A stretch of DNA of 64,000 nucleotides from Nocardioides cavernae (GTDB taxonomy: Bacteria > Actinomycetota > Actinomycetes > Propionibacteriales > Nocardioidaceae): positions 1 through 64,000 of the forward strand of contig NZ_JACCBW010000007.1 of NCBI RefSeq assembly GCF_013410035.1, written 5' to 3'. The notes beneath the pieces are model-generated. The model was not told where the DNA came from, ran no database searches, and saw nothing but the letters and a program-made list of their open reading frames with translations. Each line of letters opens with the position of its first letter. Within the stretch, counting starts at the first letter, position 1. The translations under genes and the position numbers were made by a program. Shown in pieces: positions 44,421 to 52,028 of this stretch.

Positions 44421-44985
44421 AGCCGATGGCGGTGTGGAGGCGTACCTGCTTGACCGTCGTCGTGCCCGATCCGTCGAGGTCCAGCTCGCGGTGGGCCGTG
44501 TCGGGGGCCCAGCCGGCGTCGGTGAGGAACGTCCGGAGGGCGTCGTCGCCGGCGTTGACCCAGGTGACGGCACGGGTGAAGCGGTCGGCGGCGAGGGTGT
44601 CGACCGCGGCCTGCAGCAGGCGCGACCCGTGCCCCTTCGCGCGCTCGGCCGGGTCGAGGGTCACCTCGGCGAGCTCGCCGTCGGCCACCGGGTCGCAGTC
44701 GGGGTCCGTCGCGGGGGAGGTCAGCGCGAACCCGACGACCCGGTTGCGCTCGAGGGCGACGAGGACCCGGTTGCGGGCGTCGGCAGGTCGCGACATCGCC
44801 TGTCGCCACTGGGCGGCGACGGCCTCGACGTCGGTGGGCAGCACCTCGGCGGGCAGCAGGCCGGCGTAGAGCTCGGGCCACGCACGCAGCTGCACGGTGG
44901 CGATGGCGTCCGCGTCGTCGGACCACGCGACGCGCACGGACACGTCGGCCGTCGGCCCTCCGGGGTGGGGGTGGTCGTGGCTCAC
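44419..44985 (-). CDS. GNAT-family N-acetyltransferase
   Basis: A 188-aa protein. The acetyl-CoA-binding motif appears as LAEVTLDPAERAKGHGSRLLQAAVD, and the final motif as ALRTFLTDAGWAPDT. GTG 44985 overlaps the stop of the DUF3043 gene by 4 nt (GTGA), so the two are co-translated. The substrate cannot be predicted. Confidence 0.85.
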   Translation of the reverse strand: MSHDHPHPGGPTADVSVRVAWSDDADAIATVQLRAWPELYAGLLPAEVLPTDVEAVAAQWRQAMSRPADARNRVLVALERNRVVGFALTSPATDPDCDPVADGELAEVTLDPAERAKGHGSRLLQAAVDTLAADRFTRAVTWVNAGDDALRTFLTDAGWAPDTAHRELDLDGSGTTTVKQVRLHTAIG

Positions 44986-45563
44986 CGGTAGATCTCGGGG
45001 AGCTTCTCGCCGATCTTGACCTGCGCCTTGGGCAGGCGCAGGAACTTCATCTGCAGCGAGCGCATGGCGGCATAGAGGGTGGTGCCCTTCGTGGGCTCGT
45101 CGGGGAAGCGGCGCGCCAGCTCGCGGCGCAACCGGAACCGGAGCATCACGATGTCGACGATGATCACGAGCAACGTCGTGAACAGGACGGTGTTGCCGAG
45201 CTGGATCATGCTCGGGTTGCCGGAGTAGCCCAGGACCATCGAGACGATCAGCAGCGGGATCATCAGCTCGATGAACGAGAAGCGCGAGTCCACGAAGTCG
45301 CGGATGAACCGGCGCACGGGTCCGCGGTCGCGGGCGGGCAGGTAGCGGTCGTCGCCGGTCTTCATCGCCTCACGCATCTTGCGCGAGGTGTCGCCGCGGG
45401 CGGCACGCTGCGCCGCGGCCTGCTCCTTGCGGGTCCGCGGCACCTTGGCCTTGGCCCGGGCCGCGGCCTCGGCCTCCTTGCGCGTGGGCGTGGGGCGCCC
45501 CTTGCCGCCCACCTTGTCGACGGGGGCGGTGGTCTCCTGCTCGGAGCTGTTGCGACGGAACAC
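44982..45563 (-). CDS. DUF3043 family membrane protein
   Basis: A 193-aa protein from GTG 45563 (VFRRNSSEQ), with GAGGG 9 nt upstream; GTG 45578 is an alternative. The N-terminal 90 residues are highly charged, Lys/Arg/Ala-rich and probably disordered (KGRPTPTRKEAEAAARAKAK). Two transmembrane helices follow (about 110-128 and 133-153), then a basic C-terminal region. It matches the actinobacterial DUF3043 family. A TAGGCT at 45613-45608 gives a promoter with a leader of about 38 nt. Function unknown. Confidence 0.82.
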   Translation of the reverse strand: MFRRNSSEQETTAPVDKVGGKGRPTPTRKEAEAAARAKAKVPRTRKEQAAAQRAARGDTSRKMREAMKTGDDRYLPARDRGPVRRFIRDFVDSRFSFIELMIPLLIVSMVLGYSGNPSMIQLGNTVLFTTLLVIIVDIVMLRFRLRRELARRFPDEPTKGTTLYAAMRSLQMKFLRLPKAQVKIGEKLPEIYR

Positions 45564-45607
45564 AGGTGCTGCCCTCACGTGGACTTCGCGGATCGGATGC
45601 TGGTGCC

Positions 45608-45613
45608 AGCCTA
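45608..45613 (-). promoter_or_regulatory. -10 hexamer TAGGCT of the DUF3043-GNAT operon
   Basis: TAGGCT on the minus strand, 44 nt before GTG 45563. The transcript would have a normal leader with a GAGGG site. Confidence 0.4.
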
Positions 45614-45690
45614 TCGTCGTGACGGTCCGATGCCCGACTCGCGGCCCGGCCACGCGCCGGGATGGCCTACCTCCGGCTTGGGTTTGGTTC

Positions 45691-45696
45691 TAGGGT
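45691..45696 (+). promoter_or_regulatory. -10 hexamer TAGGGT of the psp operon
   Basis: TAGGGT 42 nt before the pspA ATG, followed by a leader containing GAGAGGG. Confidence 0.4.
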
Positions 45697-45738
45697 GAGG
45701 ACGACGTCCCTGTGATCCGAGAGAGGGTTTCCACCCCG

Positions 45739-46545
45739 ATGAGTCTCATGAAGCGCATCAGCCTGATCTTCCGCTCCAAGGCCAACAAGGCCCTGGACAA
45801 GGCGGAGGACCCACGCGAGACCCTCGACTACAGCTACCAGCGCCAGCTCGAGCTGCTCTCCAAGGTGCGCCGCGGTGTCGCCGACGTCGCGACCAGCCGC
45901 AAGCGCGTGGAGCTGCAGGTCAACCAGCTCGAGCAGCAGGCCGCCAAGCTCCAGGGCCAGGCCGAGAAGGCCATCGGCGCCGGCCGCGAGGACCTCGCCC
46001 GCGAGGCGCTGACCCGCAAGTCGGGCCTCGCCTCGCAGATCACCAGCCTCAAGGAGCAGCAGGCCACGCTCCAGGGCGAGGAGGAGAAGCTCGTCCTCGC
46101 GCAGCAGCGGCTGCAGGCCAAGGTCGAGGCCTTCCGCACCCGCAAGGAGACGATCAAGGCGACCTACACCGCAGCGGAGGCGCAGACGCGCATCGGTGAG
46201 GCGATGTCGGGCATCGGCGAGGAGATGGGCGACGTCGGCCTCGCCATCCAGCGCGCGGAGGACAAGACCGCGCAGATGCAGGCGCGCGGCCAGGCCATCG
46301 ACGAGCTGATCGCCTCGGGCGCGCTCGACGACGCCTCCCAGCTCAATGCCGGCGACGACATCTCGCGCGAGCTCGACGCCCTCAGCTCCGGCTCCGACGT
46401 GGAGGCGGAGCTGGCCCGGCTCAAGGGGCTCAACGCGCCGCAGGCGACGCCGGCGATCGAGGCGTCCGAGGGTGGCGACATCCTGGGGCAGACGCCCGCG
46501 GAGCAGCCCGTCCAGCGGGAGGCCAACGGAGGCGGCCAGGCATGA
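45739..46545 (+). CDS. pspA: Phage shock protein A (PspA/IM30, ESCRT-III-like)
   Basis: Forms membrane-binding oligomers that protect the envelope. The 268-aa protein is almost wholly helical: an amphipathic N-terminal helix (MKRISLIFRSKANKALDKAEDP), then long coiled coils (about 25-185) with the family EQQAAKLQGQAEKAIGAGREDLAREAL stretch. The C-terminal 80 residues are acidic and disordered. ATG 45739 was chosen; ATG 45748 is possible. It is the first gene of a cluster with pspAA, htpX and pspAB (ATGA overlap with pspAA). Confidence 0.94.
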   Translation: MSLMKRISLIFRSKANKALDKAEDPRETLDYSYQRQLELLSKVRRGVADVATSRKRVELQVNQLEQQAAKLQGQAEKAIGAGREDLAREALTRKSGLASQITSLKEQQATLQGEEEKLVLAQQRLQAKVEAFRTRKETIKATYTAAEAQTRIGEAMSGIGEEMGDVGLAIQRAEDKTAQMQARGQAIDELIASGALDDASQLNAGDDISRELDALSSGSDVEAELARLKGLNAPQATPAIEASEGGDILGQTPAEQPVQREANGGGQA

Positions 46546-46820
46546 TCGTCCGGATCCTCGGCGAGGGTCAGTACGACCTCGACGACCACGCCCTCGACGC
46601 CCTCAACGGCCTCGACAACCAGATCGAGCACGCGATCGAGTCCGGCGACGAGGCGATGTTCCGCACCGCGCTGCACGGCCTGCTGTCGGCCGTGCGCGCG
46701 AGCGGCAGCCACCACGCGCCGGACTCCCTCGACGAGTCCGACCTGATCCTGCCGCCGCCCGACGCGACCATCGACGAGGTGCGCGAGCTGCTGGGCGACG
46801 ACGGCCTCATCCCTGGCTGA
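46542..46820 (+). CDS. pspAA: PspA-associated protein PspAA
   Basis: A 92-aa protein (MIVRILGEGQYDLDDHALDALNGLDNQ...). The N-terminal strand-loop-strand and the acidic helical part with TIDEVRELLGDDGLIPG fit the PspAA domain, reported as a partner of PspA in actinobacteria and archaea. The start overlaps the pspA stop (ATGA). Confidence 0.88.
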   Translation: MIVRILGEGQYDLDDHALDALNGLDNQIEHAIESGDEAMFRTALHGLLSAVRASGSHHAPDSLDESDLILPPPDATIDEVRELLGDDGLIPG

Positions 46821-46833
46821 GGCGCACCGTCAG

Positions 46834-47736
46834 GTGGCCACCTCCCGCTTCATCAAGGACACCGGGCTCACCGCCCGGATGACCCTGACCATGTTCCTGC
46901 TCGGCGGGCTCTACGTCGGGCTCGTGGTCGCGGTGCTGGTCTTCGTGCGCAGCGCGGGCGGCGCCGTCGTCGTGGCCGTCGTGGCCGTCGCGATCGCGTT
47001 CTGGCAGTGGTGGACCTCCGACACGGTGGCCATGCGGGCGATGCGTGCGCGCGAGGTCACGCCGGAGCAGGCTCCCGAGCTGCACGGCATGGTCGATCGG
47101 CTGTGCGCCCTCGCCGACATGCCGAAGCCGCGCGTGGGGATCGCTGACCTGTCGGTCCCCAACGCGTTCGCCACCGGACGCTCACCGGACCGGGCCGTCG
47201 TGTGCGTCACCACCGGGATCCTGCAGACCCTCGACGCCGAGGAGCTCGAGGCGGTCCTGGCCCACGAGCTGAGCCACGTGGCGCACCGTGACGTCCTCGT
47301 CATGACGGTGGCGTCGTCCGCGGGCATCGCCGCAGGCCTGCTGATGCGGTTCGCACAGATCGGCGGCATGCGCCGCGGCAACGGCCGGACCCTGCCGGCC
47401 GTGCTCGTGGCGCTGCTCGTCAGCCTCGTCGTCTACGCCGTCAGCTTCCTGCTGCTGCGCCTGCTGTCGCGCTACCGCGAGCTCAGCGCCGACCGCGCCG
47501 GGGCGTACCTCACCCTCAAGCCGGGAGCGCTCGCGAGCGCACTGCAGAAGATCAGTGGCCAGGGTGCGGCGACCCCGACCGCGGACCTGCGATCGTCGGG
47601 AGCCGCGAGCGCGCTCTGCATCGTCCCGGCCCTCGACGGCGGACTCAGCGGGCTGATGGCCACGCACCCGCCGCTCCAGCAACGCCTCGAGCAGCTCGCG
47701 CGGATCCAGGCCGAGCTCAGCAGGCCCGCGGGCTGA
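46834..47736 (+). CDS. htpX: M48 zinc metalloprotease, HtpX-like
   Basis: A membrane-bound quality-control endopeptidase. The 300-aa protein has two N-terminal transmembrane helices (about 18-38 and 42-58) and the zinc motif HELSH (H144, E145, H148). A second pair of helices follows (about 155-172 and 187-207), then RYRELSADRAG with the third ligand Glu. The GTG start is 13 nt after the pspAA stop. The linkage of HtpX to pspA genes suggests joint handling of membrane-protein damage. Confidence 0.93.
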   Translation: MATSRFIKDTGLTARMTLTMFLLGGLYVGLVVAVLVFVRSAGGAVVVAVVAVAIAFWQWWTSDTVAMRAMRAREVTPEQAPELHGMVDRLCALADMPKPRVGIADLSVPNAFATGRSPDRAVVCVTTGILQTLDAEELEAVLAHELSHVAHRDVLVMTVASSAGIAAGLLMRFAQIGGMRRGNGRTLPAVLVALLVSLVVYAVSFLLLRLLSRYRELSADRAGAYLTLKPGALASALQKISGQGAATPTADLRSSGAASALCIVPALDGGLSGLMATHPPLQQRLEQLARIQAELSRPAG

Positions 47737-47745
47737 GGACCGACG

Positions 47746-48321
47746 ATGGGACTGTGGGAAGCCATGCGGGCACGGGTGCAGCCCCGGCGCAACGACCTCG
47801 ACGCTCTCTTCCACGTCCCGAGCGCGGCGATCACCCTCCAGACGGCCCTCGGCCTCGAGCCGACCGGCACCGGCTCAGTCTGCTACCGCGCAGCCGGGGG
47901 CGCGGCGTTCGCGCAGGCCCAGCAGGACGTCCTCGCCCTCATCGAGGGCGACGCCGACGCACCTGACGTGACGGTGACGCAGGACGACTTCGGCTTCACC
48001 TGGCTGGTGGTGGCCGGGCACGACGGGTCCGACCTGTCGGGTCTGTGCACCGACCTGCACGCCGTCAACACCACGCTCGAGCTCAACGGGTTCGCCTCCG
48101 GGCTGCTGTGCTCGATGGTCCCGTTCGCCAACGCGGCCGGGCAGCGGTTCGGCCTGACCTACCTCTACAAGCAGGGCACGTTCTACCCGTTCGCACCGCA
48201 GGGTGGACAGACCCGTGACACCCTGCTGGAGTTGTCCGTGCGCGACCTACTGGTGGAGGAGCTGCCGATGGAGCCCGATCTGCAGCGCTGGCTGGCCGTC
48301 TGGAAGGCCCCCGGACTGTGA
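47746..48321 (+). CDS. pspAB: PspA-associated protein PspAB
   Basis: A 191-aa soluble alpha/beta protein (MGLWEAMRARVQPRRNDLDALFHVPSAAITLQTALGLEPTGTGSV...). It fits the PspAB family seen with pspA-pspAA-htpX in actinobacteria. Its biochemical function is not established, to my knowledge. Its stop overlaps the start of the histidine kinase gene (GTGA), which ties the kinase to the same transcript. Confidence 0.85.
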   Translation: MGLWEAMRARVQPRRNDLDALFHVPSAAITLQTALGLEPTGTGSVCYRAAGGAAFAQAQQDVLALIEGDADAPDVTVTQDDFGFTWLVVAGHDGSDLSGLCTDLHAVNTTLELNGFASGLLCSMVPFANAAGQRFGLTYLYKQGTFYPFAPQGGQTRDTLLELSVRDLLVEELPMEPDLQRWLAVWKAPGL

Positions 48322-49499
48322 GCGGCACCCCGAGCGGCGCCACCCGCGACCGCGCGATCGCGACGTACGACGTCCTCGGCGGCCCGCCGCGCCGGGAGCT
48401 GGACTCCCTCGTCGAGCTGGCGGCGCAGGTCGCGGGGGTGCCGTTCGCCGCGGTCAACCTGCTGAGCTCGCACGCCCAGCACCAGGTCGCCACGGCGGGC
48501 TTCGAGGGGGAGGAGTCGCCCATCGACCACTCGATGTGCCGCCTGGTCGTCGAGTCGGGCAGCCCGATCATGCTGGAGGACGCGGGGCACGACGTCCGCT
48601 TCGCCGAGAACCCGTGGACGACGGGCGAGATCGCCGACGTGAAGTACTACGGCTCCCACCCGCTCACGACGCCCGAGGGCGTCACCATCGGGACGCTCTG
48701 CGTGTTCGACAGCGAGAGCCACCACGTGACGCCCCAGGCCGCCCGCGGGCTCGCGCAGCTCGCCGAACGGGTGGTCGACGTGCTCGAGCTGGAGCTGGCC
48801 TCGCGGCGGCTCGCGGAGGTCAACACCCGGCTCAGCACGTCCAACGAGCGGTTGGCCCACTTCGCCGGCCAGGTCAGCCACGACCTCAAGAACCCGCTCA
48901 CCTCGGTCTCGCTGTCGCTGGAGTCCCTCGAGCTCGAGGTCTCCGACCCGTTCCAGGTCGACACCGTCGCCCGCGCGCGTCGCGGCGTGGACCGGATGAA
49001 CGGCCTGATCAGCAACCTCCTCGAGTTCGCGTCCCAGGGCGAGGCCCCGGGGGACGACCTCGTCGACCTCGACCTCGAGCTGACCCACGCGCTCGACGAC
49101 CTCGCCGCACGGATCCCGCGCGAGCGCGTACGCCGCGGCGTCCTGCCCAAGGCCCGCGGCGACGCCGCCCAGCTGCGGTCGGTGCTGATGAACCTCATCG
49201 ACAACGCCGCGAAGTTCACCGTCGACAGCCAGGCCGCCGAGGTCGAGGTGGTCGCGACCGGGACGGGCGACGGTGGCAACCGGATCGAGGTCCGCGACCG
49301 CGGCCGGGGCGTGCCGGACGAGAAGAAGGAACGCATCTTCGCCCCGCTCGCCCGGCTCGACAAGACCGTCGAGGGCACCGGCATCGGACTGGCCACGTGC
49401 CGCCGCATCGTGGAGGCGCACGGGGGGAGCATGGGCGTCATGGACCGCGCCGGCGGTGGCGCGGTGTTCTGGTTCCAGCTGCCCGTCGTGCGCGACTGA
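48318..49499 (+). CDS. Soluble GAF-domain sensor histidine kinase
   Basis: A 393-aa protein. The GAF domain (about 25-160) has the ENPWTTGEIADVKYYGSHPLTTPEGVTIGTLCVFD pattern. The dimerisation/phosphoacceptor domain contains H188 in VSHDLKNPLTSVSLSL. The HATPase domain has N box LMNLIDNAAKF, G1 RDRGRGVP and G2 GTGIGLATC. There is no transmembrane segment, so it senses a cytosolic signal. No response regulator is encoded nearby. It is translationally coupled to pspAB, suggesting input into envelope stress control. Confidence 0.92.
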   Translation: MSGTPSGATRDRAIATYDVLGGPPRRELDSLVELAAQVAGVPFAAVNLLSSHAQHQVATAGFEGEESPIDHSMCRLVVESGSPIMLEDAGHDVRFAENPWTTGEIADVKYYGSHPLTTPEGVTIGTLCVFDSESHHVTPQAARGLAQLAERVVDVLELELASRRLAEVNTRLSTSNERLAHFAGQVSHDLKNPLTSVSLSLESLELEVSDPFQVDTVARARRGVDRMNGLISNLLEFASQGEAPGDDLVDLDLELTHALDDLAARIPRERVRRGVLPKARGDAAQLRSVLMNLIDNAAKFTVDSQAAEVEVVATGTGDGGNRIEVRDRGRGVPDEKKERIFAPLARLDKTVEGTGIGLATCRRIVEAHGGSMGVMDRAGGGAVFWFQLPVVRD

Positions 49500-49523
49500 T
49501 CCCCGGGCGGGCCGTCCGGCGAC

Positions 49524-50705
49524 TCAGGGCAGGCGAGCCTGCTTCATCTGCCGCGAGGCATAGACGTTGCCGATGACGGTGCCGTCCAGCCAGTCCGTCA
49601 GCCGCTCCGCCTCGCGCTCGAGCGCGGCCGTGCCGTCGGGGCCGACGTCCTCGAGCAGGGACAGGCGGACCCGGCCCGTCGCGTCCTGGACCCAGCAGCC
49701 GACGACCCGGCCGTCCCACCACGCGGTGGTGCCGGCGTTGCCGTTGGTGTCGAACAGGTAGGGCACGTGCGCGGGGTCGAGGTAGAAGCCGCGGGACCTC
49801 CAGCCCATGACGGTGGGGTCCAGGGTGGGGAGCAGCGCCGCCCAGGGCTCGAGGGGGCCGGCGTCGACGGTGTCGTCGGGCAGCACCCAGCCGGTCGTGC
49901 CGTCGTCGAGGGCGACCTCCTCCGCCTCGAGGTCGGCCAGGGCCCGGGTGACGGCCGTCTTGGTCGAGCCGAGCCACCACTGCACGTCGGCCGCCGTGCC
50001 CGGGCCGAAGGTGCCGAGCCACCGGCGTACGAGCTCGGCGTAGCCCGCTGCCTCGTCGAGCGGCGCAGGCACCTCGCCGAGCCAGTCCTCGGTCCGGACC
50101 CAGGTCGGCTTGTTGAGGCGCCAGTGGCCACCGTTGTGACCGCGGACGACGGCGCCGTCGAGGCCGAGGTGGGTGAGCACCCACGGGGCCACCGGGACGG
50201 GACGGTCCCACGTCTTGTCGGTGTCGCCGCCGATCGTCCCAGCGAGCTCGGGGACCTGTGCCCGGAGCTCGGCGGTCGTGGCGGGGCCGGCCGCCAGGCA
50301 CGCGAGGGTCGCCTCGCGGGCGGCGTCGAGCCACGCCTCGCCGTCGGGGGCGATGCCGGCGCCCGTGATCGCCTTGGCGATCCGCTTGCGCTCCGAGGTG
50401 GCCACCCGGGCCGATGCGCTGCCCCACGCGGCGGGGAGCAGGTCACGGGGGAGGACGAACAGCGTCCGCCGCATCGCCAGTTGCTTGACCACCGAGCGGT
50501 CGTCGTAGAGGGCGGCGTCGACGTCCTGTGCGGTGACGCCCTCCGACCGGGCCGCGACGGCCAGGTGGACCGACGCGTACTCCGTCGAGTGGAGCACCGT
50601 CATCGCGCGGGTCACCGCCTCGGTGTCCCCGAGGCGGTGCGCCGGCGCGAGCGCGTGGCGTACGCCGATGCGGGCGCGGCGCTCGGCGTCGCTGATCCTG
50701 CGCAC
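49524..50705 (-). CDS. Winged-helix DNA-binding domain-containing protein (DUF1006/YcaQ-like)
   Basis: A 393-aa protein from GTG 50705. The sequence (RARIGVRHALAPAHRLGD..., VLHSTEYASVHLAVAARSEG, RRTLFVLPRDLLPAAWG) matches the winged-helix family related to the YcaQ/AlkX DNA glycosylases. These contain three winged-helix units and a beta domain. A catalytic QxD-type motif cannot be assigned confidently. It is 14 nt downstream of nadA with a TGAGGCGGG site. It is possibly a DNA-repair glycosylase, but the role is unproven. Confidence 0.8.
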   Translation of the reverse strand: MRRISDAERRARIGVRHALAPAHRLGDTEAVTRAMTVLHSTEYASVHLAVAARSEGVTAQDVDAALYDDRSVVKQLAMRRTLFVLPRDLLPAAWGSASARVATSERKRIAKAITGAGIAPDGEAWLDAAREATLACLAAGPATTAELRAQVPELAGTIGGDTDKTWDRPVPVAPWVLTHLGLDGAVVRGHNGGHWRLNKPTWVRTEDWLGEVPAPLDEAAGYAELVRRWLGTFGPGTAADVQWWLGSTKTAVTRALADLEAEEVALDDGTTGWVLPDDTVDAGPLEPWAALLPTLDPTVMGWRSRGFYLDPAHVPYLFDTNGNAGTTAWWDGRVVGCWVQDATGRVRLSLLEDVGPDGTAALEREAERLTDWLDGTVIGNVYASRQMKQARLP

Positions 50706-50719
50706 GGGTCCGGCCCGCC

Positions 50720-51904
50720 TCAGTCGCGGTGGGACTTGCCGGGCAGGTCGAGCATCCGCTGCAGCGCGACCAGCGCGTCGGCCTCGGTCTCGGGGTCGAC
50801 GGTGATCTGGTTGACGACCTCGCCCGCGACGAGGTTCTCCAGGGCCCACACGAGGTGGGGGAGGTCGATGCGGTTCATCGTCGAGCAGTAGCAGACGTTG
50901 CGGTCGAGGAAGACGATCGTCTTGTCGGGGTGTGCGTCGGCGAGGCGCTTGACGAGGTTGAGCTCGGTGCCGATCGCCCACACCGTGCCGGGCTCGGCCG
51001 CCTCGATCGTCTTGATGATGAACTCGGTGGACCCGACCAGGTCGGCCTTGAGCACGACCTCGTGCCTGCACTCGGGGTGGACCAGGACGTTGATGCCGGG
51101 GTGCGCGGCGCGGAGCTCGTCGACGACGTCCTCGGAGAAGCGGCCGTGCACGGAGCAGTGGCCCTTCCAGAGGATCATCCGTGCCCGCTGCAGCTCGTCG
51201 GGGCTGAGGCCCCCACCGGGCAGGCGCGGGTCCCACACGACGCACTCGTCGAGGGCGATGCCCATCTGGAGGACCGCGGTGTTGCGGCCGAGGTGCTGGT
51301 CGGGCAGGAAGAGGACCTTCGCCCCGCCGTCGGCCCCGGCCTTCTGGTCGAACGCCCACTCCAGCGCGACGTCGGCGTTGGACGAGGTGCACACGACCCC
51401 GCCGTTGCGCCCGCAGAAGGCCTTGATGTCGGCAGAGGAGTTCATGTAGGTCACCGGCACGACGACGTCCTGGATGCCGGCGTCGGCCATCGCGTCCCAG
51501 GCGTCCTCGACCTGGCGCAGGCGGGCCATGTCGGCCATCGAGCAGCCGGCGGCGAGGTCGGGGAGCACCACCCGCTGCGTCGGCGAGGTCAGGATGTCGG
51601 CCGACTCGGCCATGAAGTGCACGCCGCAGAAGACGATGAACTCCGCGTCCGGGCGGGCTGCCGCGTCACGGGCGAGCTTGAAGGAGTCGCCGGTGACGTC
51701 GGCGAACTGGATGACCTCGTCGCGCTGGTAGTGGTGCCCCAGCACGAAGACCCGCTCGCCCAGCGCCGCCTTGGCCGCGCGGGCCCGCTCGACCAGGTCG
51801 GGGTCCGACGCCGCCGGGAGGTCACCGGGGCACTCGACGCCGCGCTCGGCGTCGAGGTCGCGGCCCTTGCCGAGGGGCAGCAGCGGGAGGTCGACGAGGC
51901 TCAT
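50720..51904 (-). CDS. nadA: Quinolinate synthase
   Basis: Condenses iminoaspartate with DHAP to quinolinate in de novo NAD synthesis, using a [4Fe-4S] cluster. The 394-aa protein has VLGHHYQRDEVIQFADVTGDSF, VFCGVHFMAESADIL, YMNSSADIKAFCG, HPECRHEVV and the late cysteine region RNVCYCSTMNRIDLPHL. nadB and nadC are not adjacent. The ATG overlaps the stop of a 23-codon upstream ORF (ATGA). AGGGA 7 nt upstream is a usable ribosome binding site within that uORF. Confidence 0.95.
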   Translation of the reverse strand: MSLVDLPLLPLGKGRDLDAERGVECPGDLPAASDPDLVERARAAKAALGERVFVLGHHYQRDEVIQFADVTGDSFKLARDAAARPDAEFIVFCGVHFMAESADILTSPTQRVVLPDLAAGCSMADMARLRQVEDAWDAMADAGIQDVVVPVTYMNSSADIKAFCGRNGGVVCTSSNADVALEWAFDQKAGADGGAKVLFLPDQHLGRNTAVLQMGIALDECVVWDPRLPGGGLSPDELQRARMILWKGHCSVHGRFSEDVVDELRAAHPGINVLVHPECRHEVVLKADLVGSTEFIIKTIEAAEPGTVWAIGTELNLVKRLADAHPDKTIVFLDRNVCYCSTMNRIDLPHLVWALENLVAGEVVNQITVDPETEADALVALQRMLDLPGKSHRD

Positions 51905-51972
51905 CTGGGGTCCCTGCGGCGTTGGTCGGGGGAGCGAAGCGGAGGAGACGAACGTCGTGGGGTGTCTCTCAT
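51901..51972 (-). CDS. 23-residue leaderless upstream ORF of nadA
   Basis: ATG 51972 lies 7 nt after TAGGAT (51985-51980). It opens a 23-codon frame rich in Arg and Pro (MRDTPRRSSPPLRSPDQRR and a further RDPR) whose TGA overlaps the nadA ATG as ATGA. With the promoter placed so, any leaderless transcript must translate it before nadA. Arg/Pro-rich nascent chains can slow ribosomes, so this may be a regulatory leader peptide. Its existence rests on the promoter geometry and the exact overlap. Confidence 0.5.
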   Translation of the reverse strand: MRDTPRRSSPPLRSPDQRRRDPR

Positions 51973-51979
51973 GCGGCCC

Positions 51980-51985
51980 ATCCTA
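51980..51985 (-). promoter_or_regulatory. -10 hexamer TAGGAT upstream of the nadA uORF
   Basis: TAGGAT with a 7-nt spacer to ATG 51972 on the minus strand. Confidence 0.5.
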
Positions 51986-52028
51986 GGAGGGGGAGCGGGC
52001 GCCGAGCCGCGGGTGCCATGCTTCGACC

